Of a stretch of 19,789 bases of DNA, positions 13,189-19,789 are shown one piece after another. Origin of the DNA: JAJNBA01 sp035696925. GTDB lineage: Bacteria; Actinomycetota; UBA4738; HRBIN12. The notes under the pieces were generated by a model. That model had not been told where the DNA came from, did not search any database, and saw nothing but the letters and a program-made list of their open reading frames with translations. Location of the stretch: the NCBI GenBank assembly GCA_035696925.1, contig DASSDW010000144.1:1-19789 (forward strand), written 5' to 3'. Made by a program: the position numbers and the translations under genes. Every line of letters begins with the position of its first letter. Position 1 is the first letter of the stretch.

Positions 13189-14832
13189 TCAGTCCCGGTT
13201 CCGCATCGCCTCGGCCGCCATCTCGAAGTAGTCGACCAGCGCCCGCTCGATCGGCTCCGGCGGTGCCATCGTCGCGACGGCCGCCCGCATATGCACAAGC
13301 CACCGGTCGCGCTCGACGGGCCCCACCGCGAACGGGGCGTGCCGCATCCGCAACCGAGGGTGGCCGCGCTCCTCGTCGTACGTCGTGGGACCGCCCCAGT
13401 ACTGCGCGAGGAAGAGCGTCAGGTGTCGCGTGGACGGCGCGAGATCGTCCGGATACAGCGGCCGCAGCACGGGATCGCCCGCGACCCCTTCGTAGAACCG
13501 CCCCACGAGCTGCTCGAAGAACGGCATGCCCCCGGCGGCGTCGAACACGGTCGTCTCACTCAACACGGACGCGCAGTCTACGGAGGGGCGGCACGTGGGC
13601 GTCGGCGACCACGCCACCACGGAGCCGCCTTCCAGCACGAACGTGGGGTCGGCGGCGCGGAGATCCTGCACCCAGACGCCGGCCCGATCGCCGATCCGCC
13701 CCGCGAAGGCGAACGCACCACCGTCCGGGGACCACGGCGTCATCGCCTGCGCGAACTGGCCGTAGAACGGGACGTAATCCCGGAGGAAGGACGGGCTCGG
13801 CACGAACGCCCGGCCGACCGGCCGCGTCACGTCGCCGTCCCACACCAGCCATCGGTGGGCCCCCGTCTCGCCGTCCTCGTCCGGGGTCAAGAGCAGGAGC
13901 CGCTCCCCGTCGGGACTCCACTGGAACGCGAACGTCGGCGAGGCCGAGACGACCTGCGAACGTGCCGTCGCCGTGTCGACCACCTCCACCCCACCCGGTC
14001 CGGTGCCGTCGTCCACGCGGTAGGCGATCCGCTCCCCTCGGGGATCCACCACGAACTCGATCGCGCCGTCGAACTCGACCAGCTCACGGAGTCGGTGCCC
14101 GTCGCGGACCACGAGCGTTTGGCGATCCCGCTCAGCGGTGGCGTAGAACATCCGCCCGTCGGCGAGCCAGACCGGAGCCTGGAAGATGCCCGGCGCATCG
14201 CCGAGGTCACGAAGCTCGCCTTGGAGATCCAATCGCCCGAGGGTCGCGTCGCCGACGTGCACGAGCAGCTCCAGGCCGCCCGGTGCCCAGGACAGGTAGA
14301 AGGGTCGTCCGACCCCGAGCGTCGTCGCGACGGGGTCCCCGATCGTGGCGCGTCCCGCGACGCCCATCCCCACGCTGCCCTGGAAGTTCCCGAGATAGGC
14401 GATGCGGGACGACGTCGGATCCCATTGCAGGAAGAACGCCCCGGTGTCCACGGGGAACTCGGTGCGCCGGGATCCGTCCGGGTCGGTGCTGACGATGCGC
14501 GGGCGTGCGCCCTGATCCCCGATCTCGAGCTCGGCCCACGCGACCGACCGCCCGTCGGGAGACCAGACCGGATGTCGCACCTCGACGGTCACCGCGTCCG
14601 AGTCGAACTCCGTCAGGCGATGCGAGTCTCCGCCGTCCGCGCGGACGACGACCACGTTGCCGTCGTCCATCAGCACCAGCAGGCGCTCTGCCCGGATCGG
14701 TCCGAGGTCGGGAGTGACGGAGGACGTGCGGCTCGGCGCGGGCGTCCCGGGCGGCTGCGCCGATCCCCCTTGCGTGCAGGCGACGGTCAGCGCCGCCACT
14801 CCGATCAGTCCGAGCGCGCGACGCACCCTCAC
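13189..14832 (-). CDS. Lipoprotein beta-propeller fused to a truncated hemoglobin (trHbO type)
   Basis: One uninterrupted 547-codon frame with two unlike parts. Residues 1-19 look like a lipoprotein signal (MRVRRALGLIGVAALTVAC, Cys19), then a Ser/Pro/Thr linker. Residues ~45-415 are TolB/WD40-like propeller repeats (VWSPDGRSVAW, LQWDPTSSRIAYL, FQWSPDGERLLLL, PWSPDGGAFAF). Residues 423-547 are a complete group II truncated globin with Tyr447 (B10), Tyr460 (CD1), proximal His498 (F8) and Trp511 (G8), closely like mycobacterial GlbO (RGHPRLRMRHAPF). If made as one chain the globin would be outside the membrane, which is unusual. A TAGACT-N8-GTG at 13566-13580 could start the globin alone (125 aa). 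A one-base deletion or insertion before 13566 would place a TAG stop at that box, so an assembly error must be considered. Start GTG 14832 follows a TACCCT box by 7 nt. Confidence 0.85.
   Translation of the reverse strand: MRVRRALGLIGVAALTVACTQGGSAQPPGTPAPSRTSSVTPDLGPIRAERLLVLMDDGNVVVVRADGGDSHRLTEFDSDAVTVEVRHPVWSPDGRSVAWAELEIGDQGARPRIVSTDPDGSRRTEFPVDTGAFFLQWDPTSSRIAYLGNFQGSVGMGVAGRATIGDPVATTLGVGRPFYLSWAPGGLELLVHVGDATLGRLDLQGELRDLGDAPGIFQAPVWLADGRMFYATAERDRQTLVVRDGHRLRELVEFDGAIEFVVDPRGERIAYRVDDGTGPGGVEVVDTATARSQVVSASPTFAFQWSPDGERLLLLTPDEDGETGAHRWLVWDGDVTRPVGRAFVPSPSFLRDYVPFYGQFAQAMTPWSPDGGAFAFAGRIGDRAGVWVQDLRAADPTFVLEGGSVVAWSPTPTCRPSVDCASVLSETTVFDAAGGMPFFEQLVGRFYEGVAGDPVLRPLYPDDLAPSTRHLTLFLAQYWGGPTTYDEERGHPRLRMRHAPFAVGPVERDRWLVHMRAAVATMAPPEPIERALVDYFEMAAEAMRNRD
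13575..13580 (-). promoter_or_regulatory. Internal leaderless-type -10 box before the globin domain
   Basis: TAGACT on the minus strand ends 8 nt before a GTG (13564-13566) that is followed at once by the natural beginning of a truncated hemoglobin. Same layout as the other leaderless promoters in the window. Confidence 0.45.
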
Positions 14833-14839
14833 GGTACGA

Positions 14840-14845
14840 AGGGTA
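14840..14845 (-). promoter_or_regulatory. Leaderless-type -10 box of the lipoprotein-globin gene
   Basis: TACCCT on the minus strand, ending 7 nt before the GTG at 14832. Confidence 0.5.
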
Positions 14846-14873
14846 CGGCGGAAGGGTTCGTCGACGACCGTGC

Positions 14874-14879
14874 GATACT
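14874..14879 (+). promoter_or_regulatory. Leaderless-type -10 box of the 14886 gene
   Basis: GATACT, ending 6 nt before the ATG at 14886; no ribosome site between them. Confidence 0.4.
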
Positions 14880-14885
14880 CGGTCC

Positions 14886-15443
14886 ATGCCTTCCGAGCCG
14901 ACGCTGCAGTACCTCCGCGCCCTCGCCGACCTGCCGCACGACCGGGCGGCGGCGCTCGCCGCGCTGGAGACGTGCTTCCGGAACGGGGCGACCCCGGGGT
15001 CGCTCGACGGCATGATGCCGGGCCGCGTCCTCACGACCACCGTCGGCTACGGCCTTGACCTGATCATGGTCGGACTCGCGCGTGCCTGGATGCCGTGGAA
15101 GGGGAAGACGTTCGACCCCGAGGCCAAGGAGGGACGCAACGCGTTCTCGACCTCCTTCCGCGTGGTCCAGCGGACCCTGTGGCCCGGCTATGACCTCGAC
15201 TGGCCTCTCGGCGACCGCCGGTACGCCACGTTCCCCTTCACCACGTGGGACGGCCCCAGCGTCTACACCCCAGGTGGCGCCGACGTCCTCAAGATCGACT
15301 ACGAGCACCCACAGAGCCCGTGGATCGTGCGGGACATCCTCGACGAGCTCGTCCGGATCGACGACGAGCTCTTCCTGGGTCAGGCGCTCCTCCGGATCCG
15401 CGGAACGCTCCATCGGGTCGCCTGGTTCGAGCTGCGTCGCTAG
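14886..15443 (+). CDS. Conserved-looking protein of unknown function (185 aa)
   Basis: A soluble protein of 185 aa without signal peptide. It begins with a helical segment (LQYLRALADLPHDRAAALAALETCF), followed by a Gly/Trp-rich stretch (LDGMMPGRV, then MPWKGKTFD near residues 75-83) and a beta-rich second half ending in DILDELVRIDDELFLGQALLRI. The W-x-G-K-x-F motif followed by a hydrophobic LGQ strand is faintly like the GXWXG/DUF4334 lipocalin-like proteins, but I would not assign it on this. It is divergent from the lipoprotein-globin gene with 53 bp between starts, and its stop overlaps the convergent gene at a CTAG. No function is proposed. Confidence 0.8.
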   Translation: MPSEPTLQYLRALADLPHDRAAALAALETCFRNGATPGSLDGMMPGRVLTTTVGYGLDLIMVGLARAWMPWKGKTFDPEAKEGRNAFSTSFRVVQRTLWPGYDLDWPLGDRRYATFPFTTWDGPSVYTPGGADVLKIDYEHPQSPWIVRDILDELVRIDDELFLGQALLRIRGTLHRVAWFELRR

Positions 15444-15892
15444 GTCGCCGGACCGGGACCGCGTCGCATCCGGGACGGGTACCCCGTGCGGGAGGCATCG
15501 AAGATCCGTATCCCCCGCTCCCCGGCCACCCTTCGGAGGACGGAGTCCTCGCTCAGCGGGAACCGGCGCCACTCGCCCGCTCCGTCCACCAGCACCACAG
15601 ATCGCGGGCTGACCACGGTCTCGGGCTCGACGTAGGCCTCGACGTCGGAGTGCGCGTTCAGGAACTCCTCCATCCCTTCGTCTATCCCCTCACGCCGTTC
15701 GAAGGGTTGGGATGAGCTCCGGCGACGCCGCTTCAGACCCTCGATCCTGCTCTCGAACTCGTAGCCGCCCATCCTGGAGCTGCCTCGCCGGGTGGGGCGC
15801 CGTGCAGCCGCCGCCATCGACCAGGCGAGGACCCACCTCGCGAGCGCCACGACCAGCACGACGAGCAGGACCAGCGGGAGCGCACGGATCAC
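15440..15892 (-). CDS. Single-pass membrane protein, function unknown
   Basis: A 150-aa protein with one strong N-terminal transmembrane segment (residues ~4-24, LPLVLLVVLVVALARWVLAW), followed by a basic stretch (AAARRPTRRGSSR and later RRRRSSS) that should lie in the cytoplasm, and a soluble C-terminal part of ~80 residues (EAYVEPETVVSPRSVVLVDG). No known domain recognised. The GTG at 15892 is preferred over upstream starts because it begins the hydrophobic helix directly and a TATCGT -10 box ends 6 nt before it. Its promoter overlaps that of the divergent dodecin gene; its stop overlaps the stop of the 14886 gene by 4 bp. Confidence 0.72.
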   Translation of the reverse strand: MIRALPLVLLVVLVVALARWVLAWSMAAAARRPTRRGSSRMGGYEFESRIEGLKRRRRSSSQPFERREGIDEGMEEFLNAHSDVEAYVEPETVVSPRSVVLVDGAGEWRRFPLSEDSVLRRVAGERGIRIFDASRTGYPSRMRRGPGPAT

Positions 15893-15898
15893 GCAGGC

Positions 15899-15908
15899 AC
15901 GATAGCCT
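15899..15908. promoter_or_regulatory. Overlapping divergent -10 boxes (membrane protein / dodecin)
   Basis: ACGATAGCCT holds TATCGT on the minus strand (15899-15904, 6 nt before the GTG at 15892) and TAGCCT on the plus strand (15903-15908, ~63 nt before the dodecin ATG). This is the same shared-box geometry as at 10866-10875. Confidence 0.45.
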
Positions 15909-15971
15909 GTGCGGGCCTCGCTAGAGGACCGGATGCCCCAGAGGGTGCAGAGCCGTGCAGAGGAGGAGAGC

Positions 15972-16184
15972 ATGACCGACAGCGTCTACCGGGTCACCGA
16001 GGTCATCGGGACGAGCTCCACGTCGTGGGAGGAAGCCGCGAAGAACGCGGTCGAGACGGCGGCCACGACCCTGCGGGACCTCCGCGTGGGCGAAGTCGTG
16101 AAGTTCGACGTCACGATCGAGAACGGCAAGGTCACCAGCTATCGCGCCCGCGTGAACATCTCGTTCAAGTACGAATCGAGCTGA
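15972..16184 (+). CDS. Dodecin, flavin-binding protein
   Basis: A 70-aa dodecin. These form hollow dodecamers in the cytoplasm that store or buffer flavins (FMN/riboflavin) and CoA. The sequence follows the family throughout: YRVTEVIGTSSTSWEEAAKN with the flavin-stacking Trp at residue 19, AVETAATTLRDLRVGEV, and the closing strand VNISFKYE. The length is exactly typical. The ATG at 15972 follows AGGAGG by 6 nt, a strong ribosome site. The small helical gene at 16203 comes 18 bp later on the same strand and probably shares its message. Confidence 0.95.
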   Translation: MTDSVYRVTEVIGTSSTSWEEAAKNAVETAATTLRDLRVGEVVKFDVTIENGKVTSYRARVNISFKYESS

Positions 16185-16202
16185 TCCGTGGAAGGCTCCT
16201 CG

Positions 16203-16460
16203 ATGGACATCTCCTTGCTCCGCGAAGAGATCGAGAAGCTCGTCCTTCTCGAGGAGGTCGCCGAGCGCCGCCAGAAGATGATCGAGGAGCAACTCGATCT
16301 GGCCACCAAGGCGGGGCTCAGCCCGGAAGAGCTCCGCAACGAGCTCGGGCTGTCGAAGGAGTCGATCCGCAGGTTGCTCGATCAGAGGACGCCCGACCTC
16401 GCCGAGCGGCTCGGGATCTCGCGGGAATCGGCCGAGCACCTCTCCGAGTCGATCGGCTGA
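16203..16460 (+). CDS. Small helical protein with a possible helix-turn-helix, unknown
   Basis: An 85-aa, wholly helical and charged protein. Residues 1-35 (LLREEIEKLVLLEEVAERRQ) look like an amphipathic or coiled-coil helix. Residues ~43-65 (GLSPEELRNELGLSKESIRRLL) resemble a sigma-4-like helix-turn-helix, followed by a second similar unit (DLAERLGISRESAEHL). The ATG at 16203 has GGAAGG about 7 nt upstream; GTG 16188 would add five residues. It follows dodecin by 18 bp. DNA binding is only a guess from the pattern; it is too short for confident assignment. Confidence 0.7.
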   Translation: MDISLLREEIEKLVLLEEVAERRQKMIEEQLDLATKAGLSPEELRNELGLSKESIRRLLDQRTPDLAERLGISRESAEHLSESIG

Positions 16461-16482
16461 TCGCCGCCGGCTCGATGGGGCT

Positions 16483-17190
16483 TCACGCCTCGATCACCAT
16501 CAGCAGCACCGCGGTGTAGTGACACGCCGCGGCGGCAGCGGTCGCCGCGTGCCAGACCTCGTGGTAACCGAACGTGCGCGGGAACAGCTTCGGCCTGTGC
16601 ATCGCCAGGACGAGCGCTCCGAGTGAGTAGAGGAGCCCCCCCACCACGGTCAGGATGACCGGGGCGGGTCCCAGCGCGTCGAGGAATCGAGGGAACGCGA
16701 TCACCGCCGCCCACCCGAGACCTAGGTACATGAACCCCGAGAGAACGTGCAGGTCGACTCGATACAGCTTCACCAGGACCCCAAGCCCGGCACCGACCCA
16801 GACGGCAGCGAGCATCCACACCCGCCAAGGTCCATCCAGCGCGAGCACGCAGTACGGCGTGTAGGACCCCGCGATCAGCAGGAAGATGGCCGCGTGGTCC
16901 CGCCGCTGCCATCGAGTGAACTCCTCCGGGGACCACACGCCGAGGTGGTACGTCGAGCTGACCCAGAAGACCGTGACGAGACTCGCGGCGTAGATGGCAA
17001 CGGCGACGCGAGCGGCTGTTGAGGGTGCCAGCACCAGCAGGACGAGACCGGCCGGCACCGCCACGAAGAACGACACCCGATGGATCCAGCCACGGGCCCG
17101 CGGCGACCGCTCTCCGACGACCGGCGGGCCCGCCGGATCCGTGGGGGTGCTCACCTCGGAACTTCTACTCACGGGGACGCCTCGGCCCAT
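16483..17190 (-). CDS. Hemolysin III / PAQR-family membrane protein
   Basis: A 235-aa seven-helix membrane protein of the hemolysin III (YqfA/TrhA) branch of the PAQR superfamily. The three motif regions that form the metal site are present: SSTYH near residue 80, RRDHAAIFLLIAGSYTP near 97-113, and the C-terminal YHEVWHAATAAAAACHY near 210-226, giving the Ser/His/Asp/His/His set. In other bacteria such proteins affect membrane lipid homeostasis; true haemolysin activity is doubtful. The N-terminal ~35 residues are polar and cytoplasmic. ATG 17190 lies 10 nt after a TATCGT box; GTG starts at residues 5-15 are alternatives. Confidence 0.92.
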   Translation of the reverse strand: MGRGVPVSRSSEVSTPTDPAGPPVVGERSPRARGWIHRVSFFVAVPAGLVLLVLAPSTAARVAVAIYAASLVTVFWVSSTYHLGVWSPEEFTRWQRRDHAAIFLLIAGSYTPYCVLALDGPWRVWMLAAVWVGAGLGVLVKLYRVDLHVLSGFMYLGLGWAAVIAFPRFLDALGPAPVILTVVGGLLYSLGALVLAMHRPKLFPRTFGYHEVWHAATAAAAACHYTAVLLMVIEA

Positions 17191-17200
17191 CCCGGACGAG

Positions 17201-17206
17201 ACGATA
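17201..17206 (-). promoter_or_regulatory. Possible -10 box of the hemolysin III-family gene
   Basis: TATCGT on the minus strand, 10 nt before the ATG at 17190; it would give a leaderless or very short-leader message. Confidence 0.4.
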
Positions 17207-17217
17207 CCGGGGACGCG

Positions 17218-17430
17218 TCAGGAAGCGTCGACGTCGCCGAACGTGCGAGCTTCCTCGAGGGTGCCATCCTCGTGAACGATGACGACTTCGGATGGTGCCG
17301 ACTCCTGCGCTCGCCGAACCGCGGCGCTCACCGCCAGCTCCACCGTGTCCAGCGGCGGCGTCGACTTCTTGCCTTCCCGCACGATCCACTGATCGCCCTC
17401 GGGAACGACTTCGAACCGGGTTCTCGCCAT
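17218..17430 (-). CDS. DUF2188 small protein
   Basis: A 70-aa protein of the DUF2188 type. It has the family pattern W-x-V near residue 15 (GDQWIVREGKK), a helix with alanines (TVELAVSAAVRRAQE) and the closing strand VVIVHEDGTLEEARTFG. Function is not known for the family; such proteins are small, basic to neutral and cytoplasmic. ATG 17430 has GGAGGAG about 6 nt upstream, a strong ribosome site, so unlike several neighbours this message is not leaderless. An inverted repeat lies 31-54 bp upstream of the start. Confidence 0.85.
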   Translation of the reverse strand: MARTRFEVVPEGDQWIVREGKKSTPPLDTVELAVSAAVRRAQESAPSEVVIVHEDGTLEEARTFGDVDAS

Positions 17431-17460
17431 GACAACTCCTCCTTCGGCGTCGGTGCCGCC

Positions 17461-17484
17461 TTACCCCTCGAGGCCCCGGGGTAA
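17461..17484. repeat. Inverted repeat TTACCCC-N10-GGGGTAA
   Basis: A perfect 7-bp inverted repeat with a 10-nt loop, between the end of the 13E12 gene (17504) and the start of the DUF2188 gene (17430). It could be a hairpin ending the 13E12 transcript or an operator for DUF2188. There is no following U tract, which weakens the terminator reading. Confidence 0.5.
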
Positions 17485-17503
17485 CCGAGGCGAAGGGAGG
17501 GCC

Positions 17504-18658
17504 TCACGCGGTGTCGAGGAACTCGGCGTCCTGCTGGTGCGACGTCGCGCGCTCCGGACCGCCCTGGTAACGGGAGCCGTCGGCCCGGAACCATCGAACC
17601 CGCCCATCGTCGGCCCGTTGGACCGTCCATCCGTGCTCGTGGAGGAGACGGTGATGGAACCCACAGATGAGCAGAAGGTTGCTGAGATCGGTGGCGCCTC
17701 CTCGTGACCACCAGACGATGTGGTGCGCGTTGGCGAACACCGTCGAGCCGCATGCCGGGAACCGGCACCCTCGGTCGCGATGGCGAAGCTGCCGGATCAT
17801 CGAGGCGGAGGGTTCTCGTCTCATGCGACCCAACGAGATCGCATCACCGGCGCCGTTCTCGGCGACGACCTGGACCCGAGCGTCGCACGCGAGACGTTGG
17901 AGAGCCTCGGGCGGCAGGACCGCTCCGTGGTCGGTCTCCGCGTTGCGTCGCCCCGCGAGGGCATCGAGCGATGCATGGACCACCACGGTCGCCCGGTCCG
18001 CGTCGGCGTCCGTCGCGATGCGCTGGGAGCACAACGACACCAAGGCGTCGGCCCGACGTGCTTCGATGAAGGTCCCGTCACCCTCTGTCGGCATGTGCGG
18101 GATCTGATCGACGACCCTCTCGAGCGCCTTCGCGACGACGGCACCCTGCGCGGACGGCATGCGTGCCTCGAGGCCGAACCGACGGCCGCCGCCTTCGTAC
18201 CAATACCGCAGGGACCGGCTGCGCTCGAATTCCGTGGTCTCATCCTGCGCAGCCCGCACTTCGAGGTCCGCGCGACGACGGATCGTGGCGCACGTGGCAT
18301 CGCTCGCCCAGTCGATGAGCTCACCCTCGTTCTCGTCCGTGGCGAACCGACACAGCTCAACCACCTTGTCGATGCCGAGCACGCCGGTCTCCAGCGCGCC
18401 GGCGATGCCGGGCAGCTCGTGGAGCGCCGCGGCGGCCTTGATCCACCGGTCCGCCTTCCACCACGACATGCCGTAGCGGATCGAGAGCCAGTGCGCGACG
18501 TCTCGAGCGCCCGAGTCCTGCCATGCTCGCCGTCGATCGACCTCGGCGATGACGCCCAGGAGCGCCACCTGCGCCGAAGCGATGTGGCGGTTCAGCGCAT
18601 CGGCGACGCCGATCAATCCGTCGTCGTCCAGATCGGGGCTCGCGAAGGACCCGTACAT
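17504..18658 (-). CDS. 13E12-family protein with DUF222 and HNH endonuclease domain
   Basis: A 384-aa member of the DUF222/13E12 family common in actinobacteria. The N-terminal helical DUF222 part (residues ~15-230) includes ARDVAHWLSIRYGMS and ALHELPGIAGALETGVL. The C-terminal HNH nuclease motif is complete: CRFPACGSTVFANAHHIVWW, then the Gly-Gly-Thr-x-Leu-x-Asn-Leu segment and CGFHHRLLHEHGW. The biological role is unproven; several mycobacterial 13E12 copies are, to my recollection, DNA-damage inducible. ATG 18658 is chosen because a TACGCT -10 box ends 7 nt before it, although the frame is open for 89 more codons (including an ATG 17 codons upstream). An imperfect LexA box spans the start. 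Family is firm. Confidence 0.93.
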   Translation of the reverse strand: MYGSFASPDLDDDGLIGVADALNRHIASAQVALLGVIAEVDRRRAWQDSGARDVAHWLSIRYGMSWWKADRWIKAAAALHELPGIAGALETGVLGIDKVVELCRFATDENEGELIDWASDATCATIRRRADLEVRAAQDETTEFERSRSLRYWYEGGGRRFGLEARMPSAQGAVVAKALERVVDQIPHMPTEGDGTFIEARRADALVSLCSQRIATDADADRATVVVHASLDALAGRRNAETDHGAVLPPEALQRLACDARVQVVAENGAGDAISLGRMRREPSASMIRQLRHRDRGCRFPACGSTVFANAHHIVWWSRGGATDLSNLLLICGFHHRLLHEHGWTVQRADDGRVRWFRADGSRYQGGPERATSHQQDAEFLDTA

Positions 18659-18671
18659 ATGTTCAAGCGTA
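18652..18671 (-). promoter_or_regulatory. Imperfect SOS box over the start of the 13E12 gene, with -10 box
   Basis: On the minus strand GAACATATGTAC (18664 to 18653) differs from GAAC-N4-GTTC by one base and shares 10 of 12 bases with the box at 5855-5866. It contains the ATG start codon and directly follows TACGCT (18666-18671), so a bound repressor would cover the transcription start. Confidence 0.45.
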
Positions 18672-18738
18672 TGAGGAGCTCCGTCACCGCGCAGTGACCT
18701 ATCGCACATCTGGCGAGATCTTTTCCGGAAGGGCCGGC

Positions 18739-19788
18739 TCAGGGAAGAAGGTCGGTGGTGGTGAGCTGCTCGGTCAGGAGCCGAGTGAAGTTCCCGGGCG
18801 CCCGATCGGCGAAGTCCCGGCAGAGGCGCCGCCCGTCCGGGTAGGCCGGCACGTACGCGCGGGACGACGGATCGGTGAGGAACGCCGCGGTCTGGGCCGC
18901 TCGTTCGTCCGATCCGAGTGCCCACTCGCGCAGGTACCCCTCCACATCGTCCGTGGACGCGCCGTCCTCGTGGAGCATGAACGCCGCGTTCACCGCGGGC
19001 GCGTACAGGGCGAGCTCTGCCTCATGGACCTCGTGCGCCTCGACCGGATCGAACCGAAGGTCGATGTCCGCGAGGACGTCCGCGACGACCACGAAGGGCT
19101 CACGACCGAGTGCCTCATCCAGGGCGTTCGAGGCGATCCCTTCGGAGACGAGGGACTCGGGGGCGGAGATCGCGACGCTCGTCTCCAGACGGCCGAGTTC
19201 TCGGTAGAGGTGGGCATCCTTCGCCACCCGCTCGGTGTGATGACCGGGATACGCCTCGTGGGCGGCGAGGGACACGAGCAGCACGACGGAGACCGGCAGA
19301 TCGGTATTGACCTCGATCCGGCTGTGGTGCCTCCCCTCGTACCTGTTGTAGGCGATCCACGGCACGTCCGAGACGAGCTCGTAGCTCACGGATTCCTCGG
19401 CAGGCATCGGCGCGACCGCGTGCGCCCGGGGACCGAGGACCTGCTGCAGGCGCTCGAGCGCGGGAACGAGCTTCTCGCGGGGAACCGCGTTGTTCGCATC
19501 CCAGGTGTTGTATCGCTCGCGGAGCGAGCCGTTCCCCGGAAGGGCTGCGTCGAGCCGCCCGTGGATCTCCCGCAGCACGCTCGTGTCGGACCGAGAAGGA
19601 CGGACACCGAGGCATCGTTCGACCTCGTCCGCCCAGGTGGTCTCCTCACCGGCGAGCCGGCCGGTGACGCATGCGAGGGCTTCGAGCTGCCCACGCAACC
19701 ATCGCCGGCGGTCTTCCGAGAGGTCGGCGTCGCCGAGACCGTCGAGGAGGAGCTGCGCCTCGTCGCGGAGGCCCTTCGGATCCACTGC
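18739..19788 (-). CDS. DUF885-family putative metalloprotease, N-terminus outside window
   Basis: The frame is open to the right edge, so at least 350 C-terminal residues are present and the true start is missing; a GTG at 19785 is merely the first possible start inside the window. The zinc-binding motif HEAYPGHH lies about residue 190 of the visible part, followed ~30 residues later by SEGIASNALDEA, which supplies the likely third ligand (Glu). This is the DUF885 (PF05960) pattern of gluzincin-like proteins, assumed to be peptidases but mostly untested. No signal peptide can be judged. It lies 80 bp upstream of the 13E12 gene on the same strand. Confidence 0.85.
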   Translation of the reverse strand, partial: AVDPKGLRDEAQLLLDGLGDADLSEDRRRWLRGQLEALACVTGRLAGEETTWADEVERCLGVRPSRSDTSVLREIHGRLDAALPGNGSLRERYNTWDANNAVPREKLVPALERLQQVLGPRAHAVAPMPAEESVSYELVSDVPWIAYNRYEGRHHSRIEVNTDLPVSVVLLVSLAAHEAYPGHHTERVAKDAHLYRELGRLETSVAISAPESLVSEGIASNALDEALGREPFVVVADVLADIDLRFDPVEAHEVHEAELALYAPAVNAAFMLHEDGASTDDVEGYLREWALGSDERAAQTAAFLTDPSSRAYVPAYPDGRRLCRDFADRAPGNFTRLLTEQLTTTDLLP

Positions 19789-19789
19789 A

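Noticed and set aside
13123..15015. A 630-codon plus-strand frame opposite the lipoprotein-globin gene
   Set aside because: It is low in hydrophobic residues and rich in Arg, Pro, His and Asp, and it is antisense to well-supported propeller and globin domains.
17413..17423. GAACCGGGTTC as a third SOS box
   Set aside because: The half-sites are separated by 3 instead of 4 bases and the site lies inside the DUF2188 coding sequence.

Overview
This is a gene-dense, high-GC stretch that reads like chromosomal DNA of an actinomycete-type bacterium (phylum Actinomycetota). The evidence is gene content: a 13E12-family (DUF222/HNH) protein, an Rv2578c-type radical SAM protein, a trHbO-type truncated hemoglobin, and a C4 zinc-ribbon protein followed by RNase HI and rnpB. 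Also typical is a repeated promoter layout in which a TANNNT -10 box lies only 6-10 nt before the start codon, which suggests widespread leaderless transcription. An aerobic heterotroph is likely (SURF1, branched-chain 2-oxoacid dehydrogenase, lipoate synthase). Nothing narrows it to a genus. No phage, IS element, CRISPR array or tRNA was seen.

Layout. 1-1033 (minus): a thioredoxin/TPR chaperedoxin cut by the window edge, and the copper sensor CsoR with a perfect operator palindrome. 1160-4163 (plus): the two E1 subunits of a branched-chain-type 2-oxoacid dehydrogenase (4-bp overlap), then lipA; E2 and E3 are elsewhere. 4149-6280 (minus): a small two-helix membrane protein, a weak 60-codon ORF, the radical SAM protein with a near-perfect SOS box, and a cyclic-nucleotide-binding-domain protein. 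6402-7937 (minus): RNase P RNA, RNase HI and the coiled-coil zinc-ribbon protein. 7999-9500 (plus): an SDR oxidoreductase and SURF1. 9484-13184: a ChrA-type transporter (minus), divergent from an unusual urease-like pair (plus) made of a gamma-beta fusion and a divergent alpha subunit. 13189-15892: a lipoprotein beta-propeller fused in frame to a truncated hemoglobin (minus), an unknown 185-aa protein (plus) and a single-helix membrane protein (minus). 15972-17430: dodecin plus a small helical protein (plus), then a hemolysin-III-family membrane protein and a DUF2188 protein (minus). 17504-19789: the 13E12 HNH protein with an imperfect SOS box over its start, and a DUF885 metalloprotein cut by the window edge (both minus).

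Most notable: (1) the accessory-less urease-like pair, which keeps every nickel ligand but has lost an active-site arginine, the flap cysteine and an 11-residue loop; (2) the lipoprotein-globin fusion, whose globin half has its own leaderless promoter; (3) two genes with LexA-type boxes at their promoters.
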